This document shows positions 16,197 to 24,457 of a stretch of DNA of 41,309 nucleotides, piece after piece (position 1 is the stretch's first letter; each line of letters starts with the position of its first letter). Under the pieces are notes generated by a model. The model was not told where the DNA came from. It saw only the letters and a program-made list of their open reading frames with translations, and ran no database searches. The translations under genes were made by a program, and so were the position numbers. The stretch is from Sphingobium lactosutens DS20 (lineage in GTDB: Bacteria; Pseudomonadota; Alphaproteobacteria; Sphingomonadales; Sphingomonadaceae). The stretch covers positions 1 through 41,309 of the forward strand of contig NZ_ATDP01000080.1 of NCBI RefSeq assembly GCF_000445105.1, read 5' to 3'.

Positions 16197-17462
16197 TCAG
16201 TTGCCGGCTGGCGCAGCGACCCCGTAGCTGACCTGCTGATTGCGGGTCTTCTGAAACTCTTCGAGCGATTGCCCGCGCATTGCGGCATAGATCGCCGGAT
16301 TGGGCACACCGCTCAACGCGGCCAGCTTTTCCAAGAGGAAGAAGATGGCGCCATAGTGAATAAGCCCGCGCCAGTCACGGTTGCGTATCAGGCGACGCTC
16401 CTCGTCGCTAAGATCGGCGGCGGCCAATGTCCCATCCTCGTCGGCCCGGAATGTGGCACGATGGCCGGCATCGATGAGCGAGTGGAGGAACTTGTTGACC
16501 TTCCAGCCGCGCGCACTGCGATCGAGCGTATAGGGATAAGTCCCCTCCAGTCGGCTGATACCCGCCAACTGCGAACCCATCATATGGAGATGATGCGCCG
16601 CATCGCTTTCTGTCATCGGCGCGGCCTCATTCTCGTAAATGGCGGTCGCGATCGCGCACATGGACGGCAGATAATAGCTCTGGTGGATCTTGCGCACGCT
16701 CGCCGAGAGCGCGCCGCGCATCACCAGCCACATGATTACTTCGGAGCCCTCCATCCCGCCGAGCCGGGCATAATCGGCATGGGTCAGGCGGGTCAAAGCT
16801 ATCGGGTCCTTCTCCAGCAGATCGAGAAACTCCGCGTCCCAAGGTGTGTTGTTGAAACCACAGCGCTCCCCGTGGACCTGATGCGACAAGCCGCCAGTGG
16901 CGACGATCGCAACCTTAATATCCTCAGGATAGCTTTCGATCGCACGGCGCAGCGCCTGCCCCAGCTTGTAACAGCGCAGCGCAGACGGGATCGGGAATTG
17001 CAGCACGCCCACCTGCAGCGGCACGATCTTTGTTGGCCAACGCTGCCCGTCATTCTCCATGAGCACGGACAGTGGCGAGAAAATGCCATGGTCCAGCCCC
17101 TTGTTGCGGAAGGTGCTCATATCGAACTCGTCCGTCATCAGCGACTGGACGATATGGCGGGAGAGCGCCGCATGGCCGCCGATCGCAGGCATCGGGCGCG
17201 GGCCTCCGCCCTCGTCTGCCACCCGATAGCTATCATCCACCCCGAGGCAGAAGGCAGAATAATGGTCAAAGAAGAAAGAGGTGATGTGATCATTATAGAT
17301 CATCAGCAGCACGTCGGGCCGCTTATCTTCGAGCCATGTGCGGATCGGGAGATAGGCGTCAAAGATCGGCTTCCAGGCCGGATCCTCCTGCTTGTTGGCG
17401 TCAAGCGCGAAGCCGATGGTCGGCGTATGCGAACTGGCGATCGCGCCGATAATGGTGGCCAT
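16197..17462 (-). CDS. galA: Gallate dioxygenase (LigB-LigA fusion, DesB/GalA type)
   Basis: This is a 421-residue extradiol dioxygenase of the class III (LigB) type that opens gallate to 4-oxalomesaconate. The N-terminal LigB domain shows the Fe(II) ligands H12, H59 and E241 and the catalytic base H194 (TGGLSHQVHG). The C-terminal ~120 residues are the LigA-like domain fused in the same chain (LIHYGAIFFLLEKLAALSG, then AIYAAMRGQSLEEFQKTRNQ), which separates gallate dioxygenases from two-subunit protocatechuate 4,5-dioxygenases. The sequence is very close to P. putida GalA as I remember it. AGGA precedes the start. The genes for the next steps (tautomerase, hydratase, aldolase) are not in the window. 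Confidence 0.93.
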   Translation of the reverse strand: MATIIGAIASSHTPTIGFALDANKQEDPAWKPIFDAYLPIRTWLEDKRPDVLLMIYNDHITSFFFDHYSAFCLGVDDSYRVADEGGGPRPMPAIGGHAALSRHIVQSLMTDEFDMSTFRNKGLDHGIFSPLSVLMENDGQRWPTKIVPLQVGVLQFPIPSALRCYKLGQALRRAIESYPEDIKVAIVATGGLSHQVHGERCGFNNTPWDAEFLDLLEKDPIALTRLTHADYARLGGMEGSEVIMWLVMRGALSASVRKIHQSYYLPSMCAIATAIYENEAAPMTESDAAHHLHMMGSQLAGISRLEGTYPYTLDRSARGWKVNKFLHSLIDAGHRATFRADEDGTLAAADLSDEERRLIRNRDWRGLIHYGAIFFLLEKLAALSGVPNPAIYAAMRGQSLEEFQKTRNQQVSYGVAAPAGN

Positions 17463-17533
17463 GTCTAGTCCTGTCGAAATCTGATCAAAATGCGGAGGCG
17501 CCGGCCGTTGCGGAGAGGCCAGCGCCGATCGTC

Positions 17534-18640
17534 TCAGCCCTGTTCAGCCATGGCGAGACGATACATGACACGTCGCGCCATCAGGCCGGGCTTGTCGGGC
17601 GCGAAACTCAGGTCGAACTGTTCCTCGCCATCGGTGCGGACCACTTCGTTGATCCATTCCAGCGCTTCCACATCCTCCGAATAGGCCTGGGTGTGGGCTT
17701 CCAGCATGAACCGGTCGATGGCGGCATCACCGGGCAGATAGTCGCGCGAGTTGAACCACCAATAATGGATGGAGTCGTTCGTTTCCGGCGTGAAGACATG
17801 GGTAATGTTGTAGCGATAGAGGCTGGGTTCACCCGGATCGGGATCAACCACGCTGACGCGGGCATACGCAGTGTGCAGCGCAGGGGACACGAAACGTGCT
17901 TCCGACGTGCGGTCGACCAGCTTGTGCATGATGTTGGCGGGCTTGCCATAAACGCCCGGCGGCGGCGCGTTGCGCAACTCGCGACGGATCACGACCTGGT
18001 TATTCTCGGTCGAGGCGGTGAGCTTGGACCGGGCATATTCCGGCGTTCCGACCGTATCGGGATGCAGGAACGGGAAATGGGTCTGGTCGATCAGATTTTC
18101 ATGCATCGCGACATAGTCGGACTTGATGTGGAAATCGCCCGAGACGGTCCCCCAAGCCGGATCGCTGAGCCAGAAAGTATCGGGAATCAGCGCTTCGTCA
18201 GCCAGGTCCGGGGACCCCATCCAGATCCAGGTCAGCGGCCCGCGATCGACGATCGGGAAGGTCTTGACCGACGCGGTCGCAGGCACATGCGGCAGCGCGG
18301 GCATGTGCGCGCAGACGCCGTCCGAACCGAATTCCATGCCATGATAGCCGCACACAAGTCGGTCGCCGACCAACTTGCCGCGCGCCAGCGGAAAGGAACG
18401 GTGCGGGCAGCGATTGCGCATCGCGACAGGATCGCCGTTCTCGGTTCGATAGAGCACCACGTCGACGCCCAGGAATTTGCGGGCTAGCGGCGTGCGACAA
18501 ATCTCGCTCGCGCGGCCAGCGGCATACCAGCAGTTGCGGATCAAAGGCGTGCGGTTGTTCGCGAAGGAGCCTGCGTCATGTGGCGCCATGGCGGCGAAGA
18601 TGTCATGTTCTTTCTGCTGCGGCGATGCGGTCGTGACCAT
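17534..18640 (-). CDS. Rieske non-heme iron oxygenase, VanA-like O-demethylase subunit
   Basis: This is a 368-residue oxygenase component. The Rieske [2Fe-2S] motif is C78-x-H80 ... C97-x2-H100 (RCPHRSFPLARGKL, then VCGYHG). The mononuclear iron site reads N182-x2-D185-x2-H188-x4-H193 (ENLIDQTHFPFLH), with the usual third acidic ligand near the C-terminus (YSEDVEALEWIN). Length and motifs match VanA/DdmC-type O-demethylases, which release formaldehyde from aryl methyl ethers. The reductase gene lies 24 bp upstream and the gallate dioxygenase gene 71 bp downstream, so a 3- or 4-O-methylgallate or syringate type substrate is likely. A hydroxylase role is not excluded. AAAGGA precedes the start. 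Confidence 0.88.
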   Translation of the reverse strand: MVTTASPQQKEHDIFAAMAPHDAGSFANNRTPLIRNCWYAAGRASEICRTPLARKFLGVDVVLYRTENGDPVAMRNRCPHRSFPLARGKLVGDRLVCGYHGMEFGSDGVCAHMPALPHVPATASVKTFPIVDRGPLTWIWMGSPDLADEALIPDTFWLSDPAWGTVSGDFHIKSDYVAMHENLIDQTHFPFLHPDTVGTPEYARSKLTASTENNQVVIRRELRNAPPPGVYGKPANIMHKLVDRTSEARFVSPALHTAYARVSVVDPDPGEPSLYRYNITHVFTPETNDSIHYWWFNSRDYLPGDAAIDRFMLEAHTQAYSEDVEALEWINEVVRTDGEEQFDLSFAPDKPGLMARRVMYRLAMAEQG

Positions 18641-18664
18641 GGTGCCTGTCCTTTCCCTGCAATG

Positions 18665-19636
18665 TCAGATGTCGAGTTCCAGCACGCGGCCAGTGATGCG
18701 CGAGCAGCAGATCGTCACCTGCCGCCCGGCCTCATGGTCCGCGTCGCTGAAGAAATGGTCGCGATGATCAAGCACGCCGTCGCAGCCGATAACGTCGGTG
18801 GTGCACAGGCCGCATTCGCCCCGGCGGCAGTCGGCAAAGGTTTCGAGCCCGGCCGCTTCCAGCGCGTCGAGGATCGTCGTGCCGGCGCCGACCGGGATGG
18901 TCGCGCCGTCCTTCAGCTTCACATCGAAGGCGGTATCCTCCGGCTTATGCGCGGCGTTGAAAACCTCGAAGCGGATGCGCGCGGGGTCCCAGCCGCGCCG
19001 CGCGGCGGCGGCGACCAGGGCATCGATCATGGCGGGCGGGCCGCAGACATAGGCCTGCGTGCCTTGAGGCTGCGCAGCGAGCAGTCTGTCCAGATCCGGC
19101 AGGCCGGCCGTGCGAGACTCGTGCAGCGTCAACCGATTGCCGCACAGCGCCTCCAGTTCATCGGCATAAGCCATGGCAGCGCGATCCATGCCGGCGTAGA
19201 AGGCGGAGAAATTTTCGTGCCGGGTCAGCAGCGACCGGGCCATGGCGAAGATCGGTGTGATGCCGATGCCGCCCGCGACCAGCAGGTGATGCGGCCGATG
19301 GCGTGACAGGCGGAAGGCGTTGAGCGGACGCGAAACCCGGACCTGCGATCCGACGATCAAATTGTCATGAATGAAGGCGGAGCCGCGCGCGCGATCCTCC
19401 CGCTGCACGGCGATGCGCCAGAAGGGTTCGGATGGCTGATCGGGCGACAGCGGGCCGACCACCGAATAATGGCGCAGGAAACGTCCCTGCGCGCCACCAA
19501 AGCGCATCTCGACATGGCTGCCGGCCTCGGCCAGCGGCAAGGCAACACCATTGGCCGCACCAATGAGAAATTCCGATATCCTGTCCGTCAGATGACGCCG
19601 TCCCACGATGACGGCATCCAGATATTTATCCTGCAT
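18665..19636 (-). CDS. Ferredoxin-type oxidoreductase, VanB-like reductase partner
   Basis: This is a 323-residue electron transfer protein of the VanB/phthalate dioxygenase reductase type: an FMN-binding barrel (RHYSVVG near residues 55-61), an NAD domain (HLLVAGGIGITPIFAMA, then AYVCGPPAMIDA) and a C-terminal plant-type [2Fe-2S] domain with C270, C275, C278 and a fourth Cys at 310 or 311 (CRRGECGLC). It passes electrons from NADH to the Rieske oxygenase encoded next. The start at 19636 is chosen for GGGAGAGG directly upstream; ATG 19648 would leave no ribosome site. It is the first gene of the gallate operon. Confidence 0.92.
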   Translation of the reverse strand: MQDKYLDAVIVGRRHLTDRISEFLIGAANGVALPLAEAGSHVEMRFGGAQGRFLRHYSVVGPLSPDQPSEPFWRIAVQREDRARGSAFIHDNLIVGSQVRVSRPLNAFRLSRHRPHHLLVAGGIGITPIFAMARSLLTRHENFSAFYAGMDRAAMAYADELEALCGNRLTLHESRTAGLPDLDRLLAAQPQGTQAYVCGPPAMIDALVAAAARRGWDPARIRFEVFNAAHKPEDTAFDVKLKDGATIPVGAGTTILDALEAAGLETFADCRRGECGLCTTDVIGCDGVLDHRDHFFSDADHEAGRQVTICCSRITGRVLELDI

Positions 19637-19723
19637 GACCTCTCCCATGCGCAGGCGAGCCAGATCGCATCGCCATAGCTAGTGCATCGCATACATCTAA
19701 CGTCCGGGCCGGCAGTCGGGTTA

Positions 19724-19734
19724 TGCAATTTGCA
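19724..19734. promoter_or_regulatory. Short palindrome, likely LysR-type box
   Basis: TGCAA-T-TTGCA lies in the 146-bp gap between the divergent VanB-like gene (start 19636) and the LysR gene (start 19783), inside a T-rich and A-rich context as in LysR T-N11-A boxes. A further TTGCA occurs at 19744-19748. Confidence 0.5.
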
Positions 19735-19755
19735 AAACTATCCTTGCAGAATAGG

Positions 19756-19761
19756 TATAAT
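19756..19761 (+). promoter_or_regulatory. Candidate -10 hexamer for the tandem-HTH LysR gene
   Basis: TATAAT matches the consensus exactly and lies 21 bp before ATG 19783. A TTGCAA at 19730-19735 is 20 bp upstream, longer than optimal, so the -35 assignment is weak. A start site near 19768 would exclude the ATG at 19723. Confidence 0.45.
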
Positions 19762-19782
19762 GGTGAAAATGACCGGAAACCC

Positions 19783-20988
19783 ATGGCAAGCGACCGCCCC
19801 ACCCTACCCATCAAGCAGTTGCGCACGATCGTCGCGATCGCCGAGCAGGCGAGCCTGGCGCGCGCTAGTCAGCAGCTCAACCTCAGTCAGAGCAGCCTGT
19901 CGCGGCAAGTGGCGGAAGCCGAGCGGCATCTGGGCCATAGGCTGTTCCAGCGCGGCTGGAACGGGACCGAGCCGACATCGGCCGGCGCCATCGTGATCGC
20001 CCATGCGCGGCGCATGATGACGGCGATCACAGCAGCGCAGAGAGAACTGCAACCGCCCGGGACGCGCGGCACCGACCTTGGCTATCATCTGAACTGGTTC
20101 CTGCTTGATGCCGTCGATGCCGTATGCACGAGCGGCAGCGCTTCGGGCGCCGCCGCGCGACTTGGCATATCGCAGCCGACGATCAGTCGGACGCTGGCCC
20201 AGGCGAATGCAGCCGTCGGCCATGCTCTCTTCACCCGCAATGCGGCGGGCATGGAGGCAACGCCCTCCGCCGCAATCCTGCGTCGGCTGCGCGACCAGTT
20301 GCGCCATGATGCCGACCGCATCCCCGAAATGCTGGGCGCGCTTACCGGCGAGATGACCGGGCGCATCGCTGTCGGCCTGCTTCCCTTTTCCGAGCAGGAC
20401 GTCATCGTCCAAGTGTTCGCGCACATACTGCGCGATCATCCGCATGTCCGGTTGCAGGGCGTGACCGGCAGCTACGCAGCCCTGACAGACGCGTTGCGGC
20501 GCGGGGAAATCGACTTCATCATCGGGCCGTTGCGTGGGGGCGACGCGTCCGCCACGCTCGCCGAACGGCCGCTCCTCGACGAATATCTGACGATCGTCGC
20601 GCATCCCGGCCATGCCCTGGCCCAAGGCCCGGTCAGCCTGGAACAACTGGTCGATCATAGCTGGATCGTTGGCCCGCACGGCACCCCGACACGGCAATAT
20701 TTCGAGGCGGTGCTGCTGGAACATGGCATGACGCCGCCGCTCCAGATTTGCGAGATGGTGACCTTTCCGCTCGCCGAGCGGATGGTGCTGGAAAGCGATG
20801 CGATCGGCCTGCTGACCTACTCGGCGCGGCAGCGGCGAGCACTGAGGACGCGGCTGGCCGTAATCCAATCCGATTTCCCCGATGCCAAACGGCAGATCGG
20901 GGTCATATCGCTGAAACGCCATGCGCCGTCTGAGCCGCAGGCACTGTTCCTGAAAAAACTGACCGCGACACTGGCACAATCGACCTGA
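19783..20988 (+). CDS. LysR-type regulator with two tandem DNA-binding domains
   Basis: This protein has 401 residues, about 100 more than an ordinary LysR regulator. Two separate LysR winged-helix domains are visible: residues about 9-70 (LRTIVAIAEQASLARASQQL, LSQSSLSRQVAEAERHLG) and about 102-165 (NWFLLDAVDAVCTSGSASGA, GISQPTISRTLAQANAAVG). An effector-binding domain follows from about residue 190 (TGRIAVGLLPFSEQ, IDFIIGPLRG). The start at 19783 is preferred over 19723 because the longer form would cover the operator-like palindrome and the TATAAT. The divergent position makes it the likely regulator of the demethylase-gallate operon. Its effector may be gallate or a methylgallate. Confidence 0.88.
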   Translation: MASDRPTLPIKQLRTIVAIAEQASLARASQQLNLSQSSLSRQVAEAERHLGHRLFQRGWNGTEPTSAGAIVIAHARRMMTAITAAQRELQPPGTRGTDLGYHLNWFLLDAVDAVCTSGSASGAAARLGISQPTISRTLAQANAAVGHALFTRNAAGMEATPSAAILRRLRDQLRHDADRIPEMLGALTGEMTGRIAVGLLPFSEQDVIVQVFAHILRDHPHVRLQGVTGSYAALTDALRRGEIDFIIGPLRGGDASATLAERPLLDEYLTIVAHPGHALAQGPVSLEQLVDHSWIVGPHGTPTRQYFEAVLLEHGMTPPLQICEMVTFPLAERMVLESDAIGLLTYSARQRRALRTRLAVIQSDFPDAKRQIGVISLKRHAPSEPQALFLKKLTATLAQST

Positions 20989-21052
20989 TGGGCGGCGCCC
21001 CGCGGCGTGCAGATCGCGAGGCGCCAAGACTTTCACCTGAAAGGCGGTCGTC
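20989..21052. terminator. Possible weak bidirectional terminator region
   Basis: The gap between convergent genes contains GGCGCC twice, about 23 nt apart, and a small CTTTCA-CC-TGAAAG hairpin. There is no convincing U-run. Confidence 0.3.
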
Positions 21053-22072
21053 TTATTCCTGATTTTTCGCGAACGCCGCGTCGAAGCGGGCACCAGGCAA
21101 ATCCCACAGCAGCGAGCGGACAAAGCCGACCGCTTCCTTCGCGCCATGCAACCTGTCCATGCCGGCATCTTCCCACTCGATCGAGATCGGCCCAGCATAG
21201 CCAATCGCGCGCAGCGCCCGGAAACTATCCTCCCATGGCACATCGCCATGGCCGGTCGACACGAAGTCCCAGCCCCGGCGCGGATCGCCCCAGGGCAGAT
21301 GCGACCCCATCACACCGGCGCGACCATTGCGCGGACGCAGCCGCGTATCCTTGCAATCGACATGATAGATGCGGTCCTGAAAGTCCCAGATGAACCCTAC
21401 CGGATCGATATTCTGCCACATCATGTGCGAGGGGTCCCAGTTGAACCCGAATGCCTTGCGATGGCCCAATGCCTCCAGCGTCCGCACACTGGACCAATAA
21501 TCATAGGCGATTTCGCCCGGATGCACTTCATGCGCGTAGCGCACGCCCTCGCCGTCGAAGACATCGAGGATCGGGTTCCAGCGGTTCCCGAAATCCTCGA
21601 ACCCTGCCTCGATCACCGCATCGGGCACCGGCGGGAACATCGCGACATAGGGCCAGATTTTCGACCCGGTAAAGCCTACCACCGTATCGACGTCCAGCCT
21701 GCGCGCGACCTTGGCGGTCAGCTTCATCTCCTCGGCGGCCCGCTGGCGCACGCCTTCGGCGTCGCCATCGCCCCATACTTTCGGGCGCACGATCGCCTGA
21801 TGACGGAAGTCGATCGGATCATCGCAAATCGCCTGTCCGGTCAGATGATTGGAGATGGCGTAGAGTTTCAGGCCATGGCGATCGAGGATTGCGCGCCGAT
21901 CGGCGAGATATGCGTCATCCTCCGCCGCGCGCCATATGTCGAGATGCTCCCCCGAACAGGCGACTTCCAGCCCGTCATAGCCCCATTCGGCGGCCAGGCG
22001 GGCGACCTCTTCCAAAGCCAGATCGACCCACTGGCCGGTGAACAGCGTGACGGGAAGCGCGGCTTTCGACAT
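21053..22072 (-). CDS. Sugar phosphate isomerase/epimerase family protein (xylose-isomerase-like TIM barrel)
   Basis: This is a 339-residue TIM-barrel metal enzyme. Candidate divalent metal ligands at the barrel mouth are E182 (AHEVHPGEI), D213 (NWDPSHMMW), H237 (YHVDCKD) and E299 (SIEWEDAG). AAGGAG precedes ATG 22072, and the gene is the last of the C-glycoside-type operon, 21 bp after the Gfo/Idh gene. Family members epimerise or isomerise keto sugars and some act on 3-keto-glycosides. Inference: it may convert the 3-keto-hexose released by the deglycosidase, or act on 3-keto O-glycosides. The exact reaction is unknown. Confidence 0.85.
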   Translation of the reverse strand: MSKAALPVTLFTGQWVDLALEEVARLAAEWGYDGLEVACSGEHLDIWRAAEDDAYLADRRAILDRHGLKLYAISNHLTGQAICDDPIDFRHQAIVRPKVWGDGDAEGVRQRAAEEMKLTAKVARRLDVDTVVGFTGSKIWPYVAMFPPVPDAVIEAGFEDFGNRWNPILDVFDGEGVRYAHEVHPGEIAYDYWSSVRTLEALGHRKAFGFNWDPSHMMWQNIDPVGFIWDFQDRIYHVDCKDTRLRPRNGRAGVMGSHLPWGDPRRGWDFVSTGHGDVPWEDSFRALRAIGYAGPISIEWEDAGMDRLHGAKEAVGFVRSLLWDLPGARFDAAFAKNQE

Positions 22073-22093
22073 GATGATACTCCTTCTCGTCCG

Positions 22094-23239
22094 TCAGTTC
22101 TGCGGTTCGGCAGGCACATCGACCCATGCGCCACTTTGCGCCGACGCGATGACTGCATCGATGATCCGCGCCGATCGCAGGCCGTCGGCGAAGGTCGGCA
22201 GGCCCGCCGGCCCTTCGCCGCGGACGGCGGCATAGCTGTCCGCCACGAAATTCTCGAAACATTGGGCATAACCCTGCGCATGGCCGGACGGCAGACTGGA
22301 GAGGCGACGGGCATCGGTCGCCCCCTGCCCCGGACTGCGCTGCAGGATTACGATCGAGTCCTCACTGCCCAGCCAGACTGTCTCGGGCGTTTCCTGATCG
22401 AACACGGCCGATTTGCTGGCGCCGTCAAACTCGAACCAAAGCCGGTTCTTGCGACCCGCCGACACCTGCGAGATCACCGCACTGCCCAGTACGCCGCGTT
22501 GGGTGCGGAAGAGGATCGTGGCGGCATCCTCGGTATCGACCTTGGCCAGCGGCCCCGCGGCGTCGCCACCGGAAAAGCTGCGCTGCGAAGCGGCCGGGCG
22601 TTCCGGCACGGTGATGGTCATGGCCGCCATGACCGACACGATCCGTTCACCCGTCACGAACTCCATGAGGTCGCACCAGTGCGATCCGATATCGGCAAAC
22701 GCTCGCGAAGGACCGCCCGCGCCCGAATCCACGCGCCAACTCGTCGCCTGTGGCGAGAGCAGCCAGTCCTGCAGATAGCTGCCGTGCAGAAGCTGCCACG
22801 CGCCGAACTCCCCAGCCTCACGCCGCGCGCGGATTTCGCGTATCAGGGGGTGGAAGCGGTAAACGAAGGGCACGGCCGCGACCCTGCCTGCATCGGCGGC
22901 CAGCGCGTGCAGGCGCAGCGCCTCCTGCGTGTCCACGGCCAGCGGCTTTTCGCAGATCACATGCGCGCCGGCGGCGACTGCCGCCTCGACATGGGCGGCA
23001 TGCAGATTGTTGGGGCTGCAGACATGGACCATGTCCAGCTCGAGCGCAGCGAGATCATCGAGTGAGCCGATCGCCTGCACGCCCCATTTGGTAGCGGCCT
23101 CGGCCGAACGCTCGGGCGAGGATGCCATCACGCCGACGAGCTCCGCGCCGGCGAGCAGGGCAGCGCGCCGGTGGACTTCGCCGATCATGCCGGCGCCCAG
23201 GATCGCGACTCGAGGGGGCTGGCCGGAAACGGTGGTCAT
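22094..23239 (-). CDS. Gfo/Idh/MocA family NAD(P)-dependent oxidoreductase
   Basis: This is a 381-residue sugar dehydrogenase. The Rossmann motif GAGMIG is at residues 15-20, CEKPLA with catalytic Lys98 follows, and the active-site segment ADIGSHWCDLMEF has H187 and D190. The start overlaps the lactonase stop (ATGA) with AGGAGA upstream, so the two are translationally coupled. In 3-keto-sugar pathways enzymes of this family oxidise glycosides at C3 or reduce 3-keto-glucose back to glucose. Inference: here it probably reduces the keto sugar after C-C cleavage, since a flavin oxidase is already present for the first step. The direction is not proven. Confidence 0.9.
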   Translation of the reverse strand: MTTVSGQPPRVAILGAGMIGEVHRRAALLAGAELVGVMASSPERSAEAATKWGVQAIGSLDDLAALELDMVHVCSPNNLHAAHVEAAVAAGAHVICEKPLAVDTQEALRLHALAADAGRVAAVPFVYRFHPLIREIRARREAGEFGAWQLLHGSYLQDWLLSPQATSWRVDSGAGGPSRAFADIGSHWCDLMEFVTGERIVSVMAAMTITVPERPAASQRSFSGGDAAGPLAKVDTEDAATILFRTQRGVLGSAVISQVSAGRKNRLWFEFDGASKSAVFDQETPETVWLGSEDSIVILQRSPGQGATDARRLSSLPSGHAQGYAQCFENFVADSYAAVRGEGPAGLPTFADGLRSARIIDAVIASAQSGAWVDVPAEPQN

Positions 23240-24453
23240 CCAATGTCTCCTGCAGACTGTTGCGCTCCATCGAGTTCGACGAAGGCGATAAAGGCGGGAT
23301 CGGGCAGCGCGAAATCCGTCAGCGGCGACAGATCACCCGTCGTCGCATCGACGCCGTAGGCCCGCACGAGATGCGCCGGGCGATCGGCTACCAGCAGAAA
23401 CGTGCCCGACGGATCGAAGGCGAAACTGCGCGCGGCGAGTCCCGGATGGATCGACGGCGCGAGCGGCACGGCGCCGCGCCGGCTGAGTTTCTCTCCGTCG
23501 AAGGCGAACCAGGCAAGACTGTCCTCGCCGCGATTGTTGACATAGATGCAGCCGCTCCGCCGATGGATGCGGACATCGGCGGGTTCGTTGACACGGCCGG
23601 GGTCGCTTGCGACCGTCGACATCCGATCGACCAGCGTGAAAGCCCCCGTCTCCGCATCGAAGCGCAAGGCTGCCAGTTCCGACGCGAACTCCAGCGTGGC
23701 GAAGGCGTGTCCGCCCGTCGCGTCGAAGGCGATATGGCGCGGCCCGGTTTCCGGGGCCATCTGCAAGGTCGCGGCCGGCTCCAGCCTGTCGCCGAAGCGG
23801 AAACTGTGGATACGGTCGGTACCCTTGTCGCAGACGATGACATGGTGGCCCGACGGATCGATCACCGCGCAATGAGCGTGGGGACTGGCCTGCGCATGGC
23901 CGCCATTTTGTGGCGAGAAATTAGGATCCTGACCATGGCCATCGAAGACATGGACATCGCGCAGCGCGCCGATGCGTCCGTCCACCTCCAGCCCATAGAG
24001 CAGCAGGGTGGAATCGTCATAGACATAGTCCGTGCCCCAACCGCCATCGGGCAGGCGCACGACCTTCTCGACATGCTGAAAGTCGCCATGATTGGCGCAG
24101 ACCAGCGATCGGCTGCCCGCATGATAGTCGAGGAAGGTCGGGCGTGGCCCCGGCGCATTCTGACTGTTCAGAAAGCGCAGGGCACCGTCGCCCTCTACCA
24201 CAAAAGCATGGACGGCGGCGGGCGGATCGACCGGGCCGCGCCCATCTGTCTTGCGCTCGTCCACGGCATAAAGCGTCCGCGTCTCCGGCGCATAGACCAG
24301 ATAGCCCGCCTCCTTCGGCTCCTCGACCCGCGACAGCAGGCGCAGGTCGCTGCCATCCGCCGCGACGGCGAGCGCATAGACGCCTCCGCCCGTGGCGCCG
24401 GGTGCGCAGCCATAGGAACCGACATAAGCGATCAGGCGGGCGGCATGGCTCAT
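23236..24453 (-). CDS. Beta-propeller lactonase (YbhE / 6-phosphogluconolactonase-like)
   Basis: This is a 405-residue seven-bladed propeller of the cycloisomerase-2/YbhE lactonase family. Typical blades are YAPETRTLYAVDE, ASPHAHCAVIDPSGHHVIVC, TGPRHIAFDATGGHAFATL, PADVRIHRRSGCIYVNNRG and SFAFDPSGTFLLVADR. No signal peptide is seen, so it is cytoplasmic. It starts 4 bp after the deglycosidase alpha gene and overlaps the Gfo/Idh gene. The candidate substrates are a keto-gluconolactone from sugar oxidation or an aglycone lactone such as that in bergenin; the second idea is inference. Confidence 0.88.
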   Translation of the reverse strand: MSHAARLIAYVGSYGCAPGATGGGVYALAVAADGSDLRLLSRVEEPKEAGYLVYAPETRTLYAVDERKTDGRGPVDPPAAVHAFVVEGDGALRFLNSQNAPGPRPTFLDYHAGSRSLVCANHGDFQHVEKVVRLPDGGWGTDYVYDDSTLLLYGLEVDGRIGALRDVHVFDGHGQDPNFSPQNGGHAQASPHAHCAVIDPSGHHVIVCDKGTDRIHSFRFGDRLEPAATLQMAPETGPRHIAFDATGGHAFATLEFASELAALRFDAETGAFTLVDRMSTVASDPGRVNEPADVRIHRRSGCIYVNNRGEDSLAWFAFDGEKLSRRGAVPLAPSIHPGLAARSFAFDPSGTFLLVADRPAHLVRAYGVDATTGDLSPLTDFALPDPAFIAFVELDGAQQSAGDIG

Positions 24454-24457
24454 GCGA

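Noticed and set aside
16197..17462. Calling the dioxygenase a protocatechuate 4,5-dioxygenase beta subunit (LigB)
   Set aside because: The LigA-like domain is fused at the C-terminus and no separate ligA gene is present, which is the gallate dioxygenase arrangement.
17534..18640. Reading the Rieske oxygenase as a ring-hydroxylating dioxygenase alpha subunit
   Set aside because: The length (368 residues), the absence of a small beta subunit and the VanB-type reductase partner fit the single-subunit O-demethylase class better than two-subunit dioxygenases.
21146..23065. Long plus-strand open frame of 639 codons
   Set aside because: It lies antisense to the isomerase and Gfo/Idh genes, which have clear family motifs and ribosome sites. 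Its translation is Arg/His-rich without a recognisable domain; long antisense frames are common in GC-rich DNA.
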